Numbered from the stretch's first letter, positions 8,292-18,214 are shown. The stretch is 64,000 nucleotides of DNA from Flavobacterium anhuiense (GCF_900101855.1 NZ_FMVC01000004.1:248001-312000), one strand, 5' to 3'. The notes: generated from the sequence alone by a model not told the origin. Numbers and translations: made by a program.

Positions 8292-9506
8292 ATGAGATTA
8301 CACAGAAATTTAGTTTATACTACCATTGACTCTTTGAATGCCATTTTCAACGAAGGAGAATATGCTGATAAAGTGGTAGCCAGAGCATTAAAAAAAGACA
8401 AACGTTGGGGAAGTTCTGACAGAAAGTTTGTTGCTGAAACGATATACGAAATTGTTCGCTGGAAAAGATTATATGCAGAAATTGCCGAAGTAAAAGAACC
8501 TTACGACAGAGATAATCTATGGAGAATGTTTGCGGTTTGGGCAGTTTTACGCGGTTATCCAATTCCAGATTGGAGACAACTGGAAGGAACTCCTGAAAGA
8601 AAAATCAAAGGTCGTTTTGATGAATTATCTAAAACTAGAGCCATAAAAGAATCTATTCCAGATTGGATGGATGAATTGGGCGTAAAAGAACTTGGTGAGA
8701 AAGTTTGGGCCAAAGAAATTGCAGCGCAAAATCAGCCGGCAAAAGTTATCTTGAGAACTAATACTTTAAAAGGTACAAAAGAAAGTCTTAGAAATACTTT
8801 AATGGATTTAAATATTGAAACTGAATATTTAAAAGATCAGCCAGATGCTCTTGTTTTAAAAGAAAGAGCAAACGTATTTTTGACAGACGCTTTTAAACAA
8901 GGACTTTTTGAAGTTCAAGATGCCAACTCTCAGTTAGTTGCAGCCTTTTTAGATGTAAAACCAGGAATGCGCGTAGTAGACACTTGCGCAGGTGCGGGCG
9001 GAAAAACATTACACATGGCTTCTCTAATGCAAAATAAAGGACAATTGATTGCAATGGACTTGTACGAAAGTAAATTGAAACAATTGAAATTAAGAGCTAA
9101 AAGAAATGGTGCTTTTAATATTGAATATCGCATCATCGACAGCACAAAAGTGATTAAAAAATTACACGAAAAAGCCGATCGTGTTTTAATTGATGCACCT
9201 TGTAGCGGATTAGGAGTTTTAAAAAGAAATCCAGATTCTAAATGGAAATTACAACCTGAATTTATCGACAACATTCGTAAAGTTCAGAGCGAAGTTTTAG
9301 AAAGCTATTCTAAAATTGTAAAACCAGGAGGGAAATTAGTTTACGCCACTTGTTCTGTTCTTCCATCAGAAAACCAAGAACAAGTAGAAAAGTTCTTAAA
9401 AACAGAAATCGGGCAACAATTTACTTTTATTGAAGATCGTAAAATGTTAGCTTCAGAATCTGGTTTTGATGGATTCTATATGGCGCTAATGGAAAGAAAA
9501 AAGTAA
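8292..9506 (+). CDS. RsmB/NOP-family RNA (cytosine-5) methyltransferase
   Basis: 404 residues. The N-terminal part (1-150) is the helical NusB-like/RNA-binding region (VVARALKKDKRWGSSDRKFVAE). The SAM-dependent domain follows, with the SAM-binding CAGAGGKTLHMAS (about 238-250), the motif IV catalytic DAPCSGLGVL (about 303-312) and motif VI ATCSVLPSEN (about 354-363), each with the two conserved cysteines used in m5C formation. It probably methylates C967 of 16S rRNA or a tRNA cytosine; the target cannot be read from sequence. Monocistronic, with promoter and terminator on either side. Confidence 0.9.
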   Translation: MRLHRNLVYTTIDSLNAIFNEGEYADKVVARALKKDKRWGSSDRKFVAETIYEIVRWKRLYAEIAEVKEPYDRDNLWRMFAVWAVLRGYPIPDWRQLEGTPERKIKGRFDELSKTRAIKESIPDWMDELGVKELGEKVWAKEIAAQNQPAKVILRTNTLKGTKESLRNTLMDLNIETEYLKDQPDALVLKERANVFLTDAFKQGLFEVQDANSQLVAAFLDVKPGMRVVDTCAGAGGKTLHMASLMQNKGQLIAMDLYESKLKQLKLRAKRNGAFNIEYRIIDSTKVIKKLHEKADRVLIDAPCSGLGVLKRNPDSKWKLQPEFIDNIRKVQSEVLESYSKIVKPGGKLVYATCSVLPSENQEQVEKFLKTEIGQQFTFIEDRKMLASESGFDGFYMALMERKK

Positions 9507-9556
9507 AAATTCCAATATCAAATTCCAAATTCCAACCTTGGAATTGCTTAATATTT

Positions 9557-9604
9557 AAAATCCCAAATTTCAATCTGAGTTATTGAAATTTGGGATTTTT
9601 TTAT
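9557..9604 (+). terminator. Rho-independent terminator
   Basis: An 18-base perfect stem (9557-9574 with 9582-9599; core ATCCCAAATTTC/GAAATTTGGGAT) followed by T residues. It lies in an intergenic stretch of AATTCCAAA-type repeats after the RNA methyltransferase. Confidence 0.75.
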
Positions 9605-9609
9605 TTTAC

Positions 9610-9642
9610 AACTTTGTCAAAGTTTAAAACTTTGACAAAGTT
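9610..9642. repeat. Perfect 15-bp-arm intergenic palindrome
   Basis: AACTTTGTCAAAGTT (9610-9624) and its exact reverse complement (9628-9642) are separated by three bases. Each arm is itself nearly self-complementary (AACTTTG/CAAAGTT). It lies between the convergent methyltransferase and MenE genes and could also act as a bidirectional terminator. Confidence 0.75.
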
Positions 9643-9677
9643 CTAAACTCAAGTTTGGAATTTAAAAGATTGAAATT

Positions 9678-10733
9678 TTACTCTTGCAAAGTTGGTTTAC
9701 GAAGTAATTTTCCGTTTTCATTTTCTTTGAATTTTGAAACGAAGACTATTTCTTTTGGCTTCTCGTATTTCCCTAAAACATCAAAGAAATCAGGTTCAAA
9801 TTCTTGTTTTTCTCCTTCTATAACCAAAACTAGTTTTTCTCCTAAAGTAGTATCTGGAAGTCCTGTCACAAAAAATCTATTAGCAATTTTTCCTGTCAGT
9901 TTAGCTTCAATCTGTTCTGGAATCAGCTTTACCCCTCCACTATTGATTACATTATCAATTCGACCTAAAAACTTAAACTGCTGTTCATTCACCAACTCTA
10001 CCAAATCATTTGTGACAATTGGCTCATCAGAAATTGTAGCTACATGAATCACCAAGCATTGACGATCGTCCTGAGAGATTTTGACATTTGGAAGAATCGA
10101 AAAAACAGAATCCCCCAAACGTTTCGCCGCAATATGCGTAATTGTTTCGGTCATTCCATAAGTTTCGTAGATTTCTGTTTTTAAAGGCAAAAGCTTTTCC
10201 TCAAGAGCCGAATCTAATTTAGCTCCGCCAATAATTAATTTGTGTACTTTAGAAAGTCCGCCTATAGAGTTTTGAACCTGAAGCGGCACCATTGCCACAA
10301 AATCGTAAGTCGTCGTATTGAATTGTAATGGATGCAGACTTGGCGAAACCACATCTAATTCCAATCCTAAAATTAAACTTCTCACCAGCATCATCTTCCC
10401 TGCTATAAATTGCGTTGGCAAACATAATAAAGCTTTATTTCCTGGCTCCAAACCAAAAAAATCACCTGTTGCCAAAGCAGATTGAATCATGGCTTGTTTT
10501 TTTAATCTAACCAGTTTTGGAAGTCCTGTTGTTCCAGAGGTCGTCATTTCGATATAATCTTTTTTATCAAACCAGTCTAAAAAGAACTCTCCAATAGATT
10601 GTTCATATGCATCTCCTTCTTTAATATAACTATAAGCGACACGGCACAAGTCTTTTGCATTTAGATGATATCCATTTAATTTGAAATAATTGTGAACGTT
10701 ATTTTGAGTTAAGTTTTGCATAATCTTAAGCAT
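9678..10733 (-). CDS. menE: o-Succinylbenzoate-CoA ligase (MenE-like acyl-adenylate enzyme)
   Basis: 351 residues; a short ANL-superfamily ligase, the compact form usual for Bacteroidota MenE. Seen: the AMP-binding P-loop TTSGTTGLPK (about 64-73), YETYGMTETITH (about 190-201) and the hinge/C-domain GRIDNVINSGGVKLIP (about 258-273). It activates o-succinylbenzoate with ATP and CoA in menaquinone synthesis. The start ATG at 10733 overlaps the stop of the upstream CPBP gene by eight bases (ATGCTTAA), suggesting translational coupling; an alternative ATG lies at 10721. No other men gene is in the window, so MenE is by family and size; another aromatic-acid ligase is possible. Confidence 0.8.
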   Translation of the reverse strand: MLKIMQNLTQNNVHNYFKLNGYHLNAKDLCRVAYSYIKEGDAYEQSIGEFFLDWFDKKDYIEMTTSGTTGLPKLVRLKKQAMIQSALATGDFFGLEPGNKALLCLPTQFIAGKMMLVRSLILGLELDVVSPSLHPLQFNTTTYDFVAMVPLQVQNSIGGLSKVHKLIIGGAKLDSALEEKLLPLKTEIYETYGMTETITHIAAKRLGDSVFSILPNVKISQDDRQCLVIHVATISDEPIVTNDLVELVNEQQFKFLGRIDNVINSGGVKLIPEQIEAKLTGKIANRFFVTGLPDTTLGEKLVLVIEGEKQEFEPDFFDVLGKYEKPKEIVFVSKFKENENGKLLRKPTLQE

Positions 10734-11658
10734 TTAATTCGACATTACTAATTTTTCCTGTTAGCTTTTCTTTCCAATTTGTCCAGCCATATTTTTTACT
10801 AAAAATAAAGAGCAGAATAGGATAAATAATAACCACTGGCAGAATTACATCAATTCCTGCTGAAGGTTCTGAAAGATCTTTAAATATAGAATTGGTTTGA
10901 AAAACGGTCCAATCTGAAGTAACCAATAATGCTCCAACAAGATTGTTTGCAGCATGAAATCCGAGTGCCAATTCCATCCCTTCATCCATCAGCGTTATTA
11001 CACCCAAAAACAATCCCGTTCCTATATAATAAATCATGATAACACCTCCCATTTTTTCAACTTCAGGATTGGTCCAATGCATCGAGCCAAATATGACAGA
11101 AGTCATTAAGAGCGGAAACCATCTATTCTGAACTAAATTGGCAAATCCCTGCATTAAATAACCTCTAAAAACATATTCTTCAGTTGAAGTCTGAATCGGA
11201 ATTAAAATGCATCCTAAAACTGCTAATGTCAAAAAAGGAACTAATTTAAACTGCAATACGAATTGCTCAGGTGATCTTAAATATACGAACAAAAAACTGA
11301 GCAAGGAGAAAAATGACCATAAAAAGAAAGAAAACAAGATTCTTTTCCAATCCATTTTAGATCTTGAAGTTGTCACCGACAATAGAGTTTGACGATGAAT
11401 ATATTTAACCACAAAATAAATTCCTGCAAAAGCAAAAATGAAAGAAATCATTATCAGAAAAAGAGTTGTATTAGACTCAAACATTTTCATTATTTCTTCA
11501 TTTGTAGTTGGGAAAGCAACATGCTCTGTGAATGTTTTATAAAATACAGCTGCTGTAATTGGAATTTGCCCTATAAAAGATGCCGAAATAATAAAAACTG
11601 ATCCTAACAGATATTTCCAAAATTTATTCTCGGGCTTAATTCCTTGTTCTAAAAACAT
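10726..11658 (-). CDS. CPBP-family intramembrane metalloprotease (Abi/CAAX-like)
   Basis: 310 residues with about eight hydrophobic spans. The CPBP motifs are present: EEYVFRGYLMQG (motif 1, the EExxxR pattern) near residue 165, FGSMHW (motif 2, FxxxH) near 195 and FHAANNLVGA (motif 3) near 240. Members are inner-membrane glutamate/metal proteases related to eukaryotic Rce1; bacterial substrates are mostly unknown. It is transcribed with menE, whose start overlaps its stop; this pairing is operonic but not obviously functional. It shares the upstream 114 bases with the divergent ArsC-like gene. Confidence 0.85.
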   Translation of the reverse strand: MFLEQGIKPENKFWKYLLGSVFIISASFIGQIPITAAVFYKTFTEHVAFPTTNEEIMKMFESNTTLFLIMISFIFAFAGIYFVVKYIHRQTLLSVTTSRSKMDWKRILFSFFLWSFFSLLSFLFVYLRSPEQFVLQFKLVPFLTLAVLGCILIPIQTSTEEYVFRGYLMQGFANLVQNRWFPLLMTSVIFGSMHWTNPEVEKMGGVIMIYYIGTGLFLGVITLMDEGMELALGFHAANNLVGALLVTSDWTVFQTNSIFKDLSEPSAGIDVILPVVIIYPILLFIFSKKYGWTNWKEKLTGKISNVELNA

Positions 11659-11772
11659 AAATTTAAAATTTTAAAAAATGAGAATTCAAATTCGATAAGT
11701 TAATCTTACTTTTGATAGCACTAAAATACCGCCTTTTTATTTTACGAATATTAAACGTTTAAATATAACAAA

Positions 11773-12117
11773 ATGATACAAATTTACCACAATCCAAGAT
11801 GCGGAAAATCGAGAAATTGTCTAGCTTTTATTGAAAAATCGAATCAGGATTTTGAAATCATACCTTACTTAACTGAAACTCCATCTTTTGACCAATTAAA
11901 AATATTATTAGGTCAACTAAATTTAGAGCCAATCCAACTCATTAGAACAAAGGAAAAAATCTGGATCGAAAATTTTAAAGGAAAAACCTTGAGCGATGAC
12001 GAGATTATAAATGCCATGGTAGAAAACCCAATTTTAATAGAGCGTCCAATTGTTGTAAAAGACGGAAAAGCTATAATTGGCCGAGACCCAGAACTCGTTG
12101 CTTCTTTTTTAGATTGA
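11773..12117 (+). CDS. ArsC/Spx-family thioredoxin-fold protein (arsenate reductase-like)
   Basis: 114 residues, the standard ArsC length. Cys10 lies in NPRCGKSR, the catalytic loop of glutaredoxin-linked arsenate reductases, and the region ENPILIERPIVV holds the conserved ERP arginine that binds the oxyanion. Members of this clade (YffB, ArsC) include true arsenate reductases and proteins of unknown role. No arsR, arsB or acr3 gene is nearby, so a dedicated arsenic function is not supported by context. Confidence 0.8.
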   Translation: MIQIYHNPRCGKSRNCLAFIEKSNQDFEIIPYLTETPSFDQLKILLGQLNLEPIQLIRTKEKIWIENFKGKTLSDDEIINAMVENPILIERPIVVKDGKAIIGRDPELVASFLD

Positions 12118-12208
12118 TTCTAAAATACCCTATTAACATTTTTTTGTGATTCTTCTCTTTAAACCAAAAACTACATTTGGCGTCTAAAGAGAAAAAGAAA
12201 ACCAGAAA

Positions 12209-14659
12209 ATGAAAAAAATCAAATTTGCTGTATTGCTTGTATTCATGTTTACAAGTTTCTACAATTACTCTCAACAAGGTCCCGGAGGCAGACCCAAAGT
12301 AAAAGTCACCGGAAAAGTTTTCGAGAAAGTAAGCAAACAACCATTAGAGTATGCTACAATTTCACTTACTGCTCCAAATGATACAAAAGTTGTTGCTGGA
12401 GGTATTACGAATCCGAAAGGAGAATTTGAAGTTGCGGTTGCACCCGGAACTTACGATATAAAAGTAGAGTTCATTTCATTCAAATCGACTGAAATTAAAC
12501 AGAAAAGCATTCAAGGCGATACCAATTTAGGTGTAGTAAACCTATCTGAAGATGCTGCACAACTAAACGAAGTTGTAGTTCGCGCTGAAAAATCGACTGT
12601 AGAAATCAAACTGGACAAAAAAGTTTACAACGTTGGTCAGGATATGATTGTAAAAGGCGGAAGTGTTAGCGATGTTTTAGACAACGTCCCTTCTGTTTCT
12701 GTTGATACAGAAGGAAATGTAAGTTTAAGAGGAAGCGACAACATTCGTATTTTAATTGACGGAAGACCTTCGCAAGCTATAAATATTGCAGAAGCTTTAA
12801 GACAGCTTCCAGCGGACGCAATTGACAAAGTAGAAGTAATTACAAACCCATCAGCGCGTTATGATGCTGAGGGTGGTTCTGGAATTATCAATATTGTTCT
12901 TAAAAAAGGAAAAAATCAAGGTTTCAACGGAACTTTTATTGCTTCAACAGGTTTACCAGAAACGTATGGATTAAGTGCTAACTTAAACTACAAAACTGAA
13001 AAGTTAAACTATTTTACAACTGCTGGTTACAACTACAGAACTACAGAAGGAGCTGGCCAGACCAATTCTGAATATTTAAATCCAGACGGTACAACAAAAA
13101 GTTTCTTAGACGAAGACCGCGATACAAAACGTATCAGAAACGGATTCAATGCAAGAGCTGGAGTTGAATGGACCATAACGCCATCTACATTCTGGACAAA
13201 TGCTATCAACTACCAAAAAAATACGGGTGACGATAGAGATCTGATCAATTATTATAATTACGATGCTAATCGCAATTTTACTGGAACAACGTATCGTTTA
13301 AACAACGCAGATACTGGAAGCGAAAACTTTGAGTACACTTCTAATTTGATTAAGAATTTCAACGATAAGGGACACAAACTTACCGCAGACCTTTCTATTT
13401 CAAGAAATACAGATGATAGCTACAGCACTATTACAGCCTCACCGAATTTCAATAATACGCTAAACGATCAGATCCAAAAACAAGTATTATTTCAGGCAGA
13501 TTATGTTCTTCCGCTAGGAAAAGGAAGCCAGTTTGAAGCAGGATATAAAGGAAGTTTTGGAGATCTAAACAACGAATATTATGTAACTGAAAATGGAGGA
13601 GCAAAAGATCCTAATTTATCAAATACTTTAGAATACAAAGAAAACATCAATGCACTTTACACACAGTATGGTTTCAAAGTAAATAAATTCTCTTATTTAT
13701 TTGGTTTAAGATGGGAAGACACGGACATCCATGTTAATTTGCTAGACAATAGCGATTTCAATACTAAAAAATACAACAACTTATTTCCAAGTGCTTTTAT
13801 TAGTTACGAAATCTCAGATCAAAGTAATTTCTCTGCAAGCTATAGCAAACGTTTGTCAAGACCAAGAGGACGTTTCATGAACCCTGCGGTAAACTATGCA
13901 AGTAATGTTAACATCTTTCAAGGAAATCCAGACTTAGATCCTTCTTTGACAGACAAATATGATATTGGCTACATCAAAAAATGGGATAAAGTAACCTTCA
14001 ATACATCGGCATATTTTGAAGACACAAAAGATGTTTTCAGTTTTGTACGATCTCCTACTGGAGACGAAGTTAATGGAGTGCCTGTAATCAAAAGCCAACC
14101 TATTAACTTAGGAAAAGAGCAAAAATTTGGTTTCGAATTTACGTTCAATTACACTCCATTCAAATGGTGGAAATTAAACAGTAACTTTAACTTCTTCAAT
14201 GTAAAAACTACAGGGGAACATAGTTATACAGATACGCAAGGAAAAGAGATTGTTCAAGATTTAGACAATCAGGCTAATTCTTGGTTTGCAAGAGTAAACT
14301 CTAAAGTTACACTTCCGTACAAAATTGACTGGCAGTTGACAGCAATGTACAACGGAGAACAAAAAACAGCTCAAGGTAAAAACTTAGGCCAATTCGGAAT
14401 GAATACTGCTTTCAGCAAAGATGTCATGAAAGACAAAGGAACTATTGCTTTCAACATTAGCGACGTATTCAATTCAAGAAAAATGAGATCGTACACGTAT
14501 TTAGATGATGTAAGTTCATATAGCGAATTCCAATTCCGTAAACGTCAGTTCAATTTATCATTCACATACCGTTTCAATAAACCAAAAGGTGAAAGAGATA
14601 AAAATGCACAGCCAAGAAATGATGGCGGTGGAGACGGTGGCGGAGATTTTCCTGGATAA
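12209..14659 (+). CDS. TonB-dependent outer-membrane receptor with carboxypeptidase-regulatory-like N-domain
   Basis: 816 residues. A signal peptide occupies residues 1-21. Residues 30-110 form a CarboxypepD-regulatory-like beta-sandwich (VTGKVFEKVSKQPLEYATI). A plug domain follows (about 120-220; VSDVLDNVPSVSVDTEGNVS, then LRGSDNIRILIDGRP), then a long beta-barrel of the outer-membrane beta-barrel family type. The tail is Gly/Asp-rich (GGGDGGGDFPG), unusual because most barrels end in an aromatic residue; the barrel's last strand ends earlier at LSFTYRFNKP. It probably imports or binds a large substrate at the outer membrane; the substrate is unknown. No SusD partner is adjacent. Confidence 0.8.
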   Translation: MKKIKFAVLLVFMFTSFYNYSQQGPGGRPKVKVTGKVFEKVSKQPLEYATISLTAPNDTKVVAGGITNPKGEFEVAVAPGTYDIKVEFISFKSTEIKQKSIQGDTNLGVVNLSEDAAQLNEVVVRAEKSTVEIKLDKKVYNVGQDMIVKGGSVSDVLDNVPSVSVDTEGNVSLRGSDNIRILIDGRPSQAINIAEALRQLPADAIDKVEVITNPSARYDAEGGSGIINIVLKKGKNQGFNGTFIASTGLPETYGLSANLNYKTEKLNYFTTAGYNYRTTEGAGQTNSEYLNPDGTTKSFLDEDRDTKRIRNGFNARAGVEWTITPSTFWTNAINYQKNTGDDRDLINYYNYDANRNFTGTTYRLNNADTGSENFEYTSNLIKNFNDKGHKLTADLSISRNTDDSYSTITASPNFNNTLNDQIQKQVLFQADYVLPLGKGSQFEAGYKGSFGDLNNEYYVTENGGAKDPNLSNTLEYKENINALYTQYGFKVNKFSYLFGLRWEDTDIHVNLLDNSDFNTKKYNNLFPSAFISYEISDQSNFSASYSKRLSRPRGRFMNPAVNYASNVNIFQGNPDLDPSLTDKYDIGYIKKWDKVTFNTSAYFEDTKDVFSFVRSPTGDEVNGVPVIKSQPINLGKEQKFGFEFTFNYTPFKWWKLNSNFNFFNVKTTGEHSYTDTQGKEIVQDLDNQANSWFARVNSKVTLPYKIDWQLTAMYNGEQKTAQGKNLGQFGMNTAFSKDVMKDKGTIAFNISDVFNSRKMRSYTYLDDVSSYSEFQFRKRQFNLSFTYRFNKPKGERDKNAQPRNDGGGDGGGDFPG

Positions 14660-14754
14660 AATCTTTTAAATTCCAATCTGGATAAAAAATTCCAATAAAA
14701 AAATTCCAAATTCCAATTTTTATCATTGGGATTTGGAATTTTCTATTTATAAGG

Positions 14755-14785
14755 AACCCGACAGGTTTTAAAAACCTATCGGGTT
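14755..14785. repeat. Intergenic palindrome (CAGGTTTT/AAAACCT family)
   Basis: Arms 14755-14768 and 14772-14785 (AACCCGACAGGTTT / AAACCTATCGGGTT) pair with one wobble position. It resembles the palindrome at 44941-44973 and sits in a 246-base gap filled with AATTCCAAA-type repeats. Confidence 0.65.
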
Positions 14786-14820
14786 TAAATAAGCTTATCG
14801 AATTGGAATTTGGAATTTGT

Positions 14821-14844
14821 CCCGAGGCTTCGGGATTGGAATTT
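14821..14844 (-). repeat. Dispersed intergenic repeat, copy 1
   Basis: Read on the minus strand this 24-mer begins AAATTCCAATCCCGAAGCC and is matched at 22 of 24 positions at 40334-40357 on the plus strand. Both copies lie between genes. Confidence 0.6.
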
Positions 14845-14858
14845 CCTTTTTTTGGCAC

Positions 14859-14888
14859 AAAAAAAAGAACCTTTTGGGTTCTTTTTTT
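14859..14888. terminator. Bidirectional terminator
   Basis: An A-run plus AAGAACC pairs with GGTTCTT plus a T-run around the loop TTTTG. It serves the TonB receptor on the left and the short leftward gene on the right. Confidence 0.75.
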
Positions 14889-14905
14889 ATGACATCAATC
14901 TAAAA

Positions 14906-15079
14906 TTAAATAGATTGTTCTTCTTGTCTTTTTCTGGCTCTTTTTTCTTTAATCATTTCCCAGCTAGCTCCTGTTACCCAATAAGATAAGAAACCTACCA
15001 AGAAAAACATTAACCAAAACCCTATAGTTAGTATGGTTAAGAAAAGTAAAAAACCTAAGTACTGTGAAAATTCAAACAT
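14906..15079 (-). CDS. Small membrane protein, 57 residues
   Basis: Open from ATG at 15079 (MFEFSQYLGFLLF) to TAA at 14906. Residues 7-36 are almost entirely hydrophobic, enough for one long or two short spans, followed by SYWVTGASWEM and a highly charged tail (KEKRARKRQEEQ). The reading frame, positive-inside tail and adjacent terminator support a real gene. I do not recognise the family. It may be transcribed alone, since the fumarase gene upstream is divergent. Confidence 0.65.
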   Translation of the reverse strand: MFEFSQYLGFLLFLTILTIGFWLMFFLVGFLSYWVTGASWEMIKEKRARKRQEEQSI

Positions 15080-15298
15080 GTTTTCCGGAATTTTTGAATG
15101 TTACCACAAATGTAGGGTATATATTTTTTCTCAGCAATAAAATCTAAATCAATTTTCGTTAAATAACATTTATCCGTATATTTATACTCATTTTAAATAA
15201 GCTTTTTTAGATCATACAATCCCTTTCTCTAAAAGAGCTCAGATGAATTTCATCAAAAAATTTCACATTTTACAAATAACATTTTTACATACAACATA

Positions 15299-16684
15299 AT
15301 GAAATACAGAATAGAAAAAGACACCATGGGCGAAGTTCAAGTCCCAGCCGATAAATATTGGGGTGCACAAACAGAACGATCTAGAAATAATTTCAAAATT
15401 GGGCCGGCGGCATCCATGCCAAAAGAAATCATAGAAGGTTTTGCTTACTTAAAAAAAGCCGCTGCTTATGCCAATTACGATTTAGGCGTTTTGCCAATCG
15501 AAAAAAGAGATGCAATCGCAGCAGTTTGCGACGAAATTCTTGAGGGAAAACTAGATGACCAATTCCCTCTTGTAATCTGGCAGACGGGTTCTGGAACGCA
15601 AAGCAATATGAACGTAAACGAAGTAATTGCCAACCGCGCTCAAGTCCTTAAAGGTTTTGAAATTGGCGAAGGCGAACAATTTATAAAAGCCAACGACGAT
15701 GTAAACAAATCCCAATCGTCAAATGATACTTTCCCAACTGGAATGCATATTGCCGCTTACAAAATGGTCGTAGAAACTACGATTCCTGGTATCGAAAAAC
15801 TTCATGCTACCCTAGCCAAAAAAGCTGCAGAATTTAAAGATGTTGTCAAAATCGGCCGTACGCACTTAATGGATGCGACACCATTAACTCTTGGTCAGGA
15901 AATTTCAGGTTACGCAGCACAACTAGCCTTCGGATTAAAAGCCTTAAAAAATACTTTATCCCATTTATCTGAAATCGCTCTTGGAGGAACAGCTGTTGGA
16001 ACAGGATTAAACACTCCAAAAGGATATGATGTAAAAGTCGCAGAATATATCGCAAAATTTACCAACCATCCTTTTGTAACGGCAGAAAATAAGTTTGAAG
16101 CGCTTGCAGCACACGATGCAATTGTAGAAACACACGGAGCTTTAAAACAATTGGCTGTCTCTTTAAATAAAATTGCCAACGATGTTAGAATGCTGGCTTC
16201 AGGTCCTCGTTCTGGAATTGGCGAAATTCATATTCCTGAAAATGAACCAGGTTCTTCTATTATGCCTGGAAAAGTAAACCCAACGCAATGTGAAGCTTTA
16301 ACCATGGTTTGCGCTCAAGTTATTGGAAATGATATGGCAATTGCTGTTGGCGGTATGCAAGGGCACTATGAACTGAATGTTTTCAAACCTGTAATGGCGG
16401 CCAATTTTTTACAATCGGCACAATTATTAGGTGATGCCTGTGTTTCTTTTGACGAACATTGCGCACAGGGAATCGAACCAAATCATAAACGCATCAAAGA
16501 ATTAGTTGATAATTCGCTTATGCTAGTAACTGCTTTAAACACCAAAATCGGATACTATAAAGCGGCAGAAATTGCTCAAACCGCTCACAAAAACGGAACA
16601 ACTTTAAAAGAAGAAGCGGTTCGACTTGGTTATGTAACTCCAGAAGATTTTGATGCTTGGGTAAAACCTGAAGATATGGTTTGA
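15299..16684 (+). CDS. fumC: Class II fumarate hydratase
   Basis: 461 residues, full length. It shows the fumarase/aspartase signatures [18 protein letters not shown] (about 98-115), [14 protein letters not shown] (about 139-152), [16 protein letters not shown] (about 184-199) and the mobile catalytic loop [15 protein letters not shown] (about 316-330) with the catalytic serine. It converts fumarate and water to L-malate in the TCA cycle; unlike class I enzymes it has no iron-sulfur cluster. The gene stands alone, flanked by a terminator on the right. Confidence 0.95.
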   Translation: MKYRIEKDTMGEVQVPADKYWGAQTERSRNNFKIGPAASMPKEIIEGFAYLKKAAAYANYDLGVLPIEKRDAIAAVCDEILEGKLDDQFPLVIWQTGSGTQSNMNVNEVIANRAQVLKGFEIGEGEQFIKANDDVNKSQSSNDTFPTGMHIAAYKMVVETTIPGIEKLHATLAKKAAEFKDVVKIGRTHLMDATPLTLGQEISGYAAQLAFGLKALKNTLSHLSEIALGGTAVGTGLNTPKGYDVKVAEYIAKFTNHPFVTAENKFEALAAHDAIVETHGALKQLAVSLNKIANDVRMLASGPRSGIGEIHIPENEPGSSIMPGKVNPTQCEALTMVCAQVIGNDMAIAVGGMQGHYELNVFKPVMAANFLQSAQLLGDACVSFDEHCAQGIEPNHKRIKELVDNSLMLVTALNTKIGYYKAAEIAQTAHKNGTTLKEEAVRLGYVTPEDFDAWVKPEDMV

Positions 16685-16721
16685 GTTATGAATTATGAGT
16701 TATTACTCTAACGTAAATAAT

Positions 16722-16755
16722 AAAAGGAGAAACATTTATGTTTCTCCTTTTTTAT
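16722..16755. terminator. Bidirectional terminator
   Basis: AAAAGGAGAAACA (16722-16734) pairs with TGTTTCTCCTTTT (16739-16751), followed by a T-run. The hairpin is itself flanked by outer inverted repeats of ATTATGAATT type, between the convergent fumC and dehydrogenase genes. Confidence 0.85.
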
Positions 16756-16792
16756 AGACAAAATCGGCTAACTCTAATTCATAATTCATAAC

Positions 16793-17995
16793 TTATTTAC
16801 CGTCTACATAATCCTGTAAATAACTGAATCTTTCTGTTAGTTTTCCATTTTCAGTGATTTTGGCGCGTTTTAAGATTCCGTCTTTATCACCGTTGAAGAA
16901 AGCTGGAATTACGTGTTCCATAAATTGTTCTCCAAAACCTTCGCTGGCATCTTTTGGAATTTCACACGGCAGATTATCTACTGCCATTACTGCAACTGCA
17001 GCTGGATGAAAAAGATCAACTTCACGATCTTCTAACGGAAAATACCCATATAAGGGATCTTCAATGGTTGACGAACGTATTGTACAAGCAATCGGACCGT
17101 TAACATCACAAGAAATATCAGCTACCACTTTCAATTTGCAGTCGCTTGCGTTCAGCATTTCTTTGGTTAAAATCATCGGTGCATTACTGGCATAAAAATG
17201 TCCAGCAAAATAAATGTCAGATACTTTCGTGAATCGTTCAAAATCAGATTCATACTCTTCTGGATGCTTAACAAAATCTACAAAATCCAAAACCTGCCCG
17301 TCTTTCCTTTTGTTGTATTCCAAAACATCCAATTGCACATAAACCGCTTGAGCATATTTTTTAGTCAAATAATTATCAATTGTAATTTCCTTCACTTTTA
17401 TAGCATCCAAAATTTCTTTGGCTCCGCTCCCAACCTTTCCAGTTCCAGTAACTACAAATTTCAGAGCTGGCATTGTGATACGCTTTAAGTGTTTTATCAA
17501 ATCTTCTTTTCCTGAAAGAGTTTCTGCTTTTGGAAGTTTGAACAATTCGAATTTAATTCCGAATGCGCGGATTCCGTTATAAACACCAACCATTCCAGCA
17601 TATTTTCCAAAACCAATTAAACGATGATCGTATTCGTTTACAATCGTTTCATGATCGTATAAATCGATATTTTTTTCTAAAATCGCCTGAAGTAATTTTC
17701 TATTATGAGGCTGTTTTTTAATTGTATGAGAAAAAAAGAAATACGCTTTGTTTGGAATCAAGCTTTCTACAGGAACTTCTTTCACACCAAATAAAACATC
17801 GCAGTCAGAAACATCATCAGTAACGGTAATTCCCATATTTTTATAGTCATCATCAGAAAAAATTCTGATATCTGAACTTTCGACTTTTACAGAGGCATCA
17901 TGATAAAGTTGCTTTAATCTTGTCAATTCATTTGGAGAAAAAACAACTCTTCTGTCAGGCGGGTTTTTTCTCTCTTTTATGATTCCAAATTTCAT
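16793..17995 (-). CDS. NAD(P)-dependent oxidoreductase of the saccharopine/alanine dehydrogenase family
   Basis: 400 residues. It begins MKFGIIKERKNPPDRRVVFSP, the N-terminal (AlaDh/PNT, Lys1-like) domain pattern, and has a Rossmann loop VVTGTGKVGSGAKEI (about residues 178-192). The layout matches fungal-type saccharopine dehydrogenase (NAD+, lysine-forming) and bacterial homologues labelled alanine dehydrogenase-like. It would oxidise an amino-acid-derived substrate in the cytoplasm; which one is not evident. No lysine-degradation partner is adjacent, so I give no gene symbol. Confidence 0.75.
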   Translation of the reverse strand: MKFGIIKERKNPPDRRVVFSPNELTRLKQLYHDASVKVESSDIRIFSDDDYKNMGITVTDDVSDCDVLFGVKEVPVESLIPNKAYFFFSHTIKKQPHNRKLLQAILEKNIDLYDHETIVNEYDHRLIGFGKYAGMVGVYNGIRAFGIKFELFKLPKAETLSGKEDLIKHLKRITMPALKFVVTGTGKVGSGAKEILDAIKVKEITIDNYLTKKYAQAVYVQLDVLEYNKRKDGQVLDFVDFVKHPEEYESDFERFTKVSDIYFAGHFYASNAPMILTKEMLNASDCKLKVVADISCDVNGPIACTIRSSTIEDPLYGYFPLEDREVDLFHPAAVAVMAVDNLPCEIPKDASEGFGEQFMEHVIPAFFNGDKDGILKRAKITENGKLTERFSYLQDYVDGK

Positions 17996-18214
17996 TAGAT
18001 TGGTTTTTTAGTATTTAATAATATAACTTTTTAAAACATATTTGTTTCAAATATAACAAATTTAGTTAAAATTTTGTTTCAAAAATTCTATTTAAAATGT
18101 TCCAAAACCGTTAAAAGCTGAAAAACAACCGAGTAAAATTTAGTTTTCTTAAAAAAATGTTAAAAAACACAAAATAGAGCTCCAGAACCAAGAATACAAC
18201 AAAATTGAATTCGA

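Noticed and set aside
9655-10047. 130-codon Ser/Phe-rich frame antisense to the menE gene
   Set aside because: Shadow of the strongly supported MenE frame; low-complexity Ser/Phe/Lys composition and no start context.
11773-12117. Part of an arsenic-resistance operon
   Set aside because: No arsR, arsB, acr3 or arsM gene is nearby; the protein family also covers non-arsenic members.
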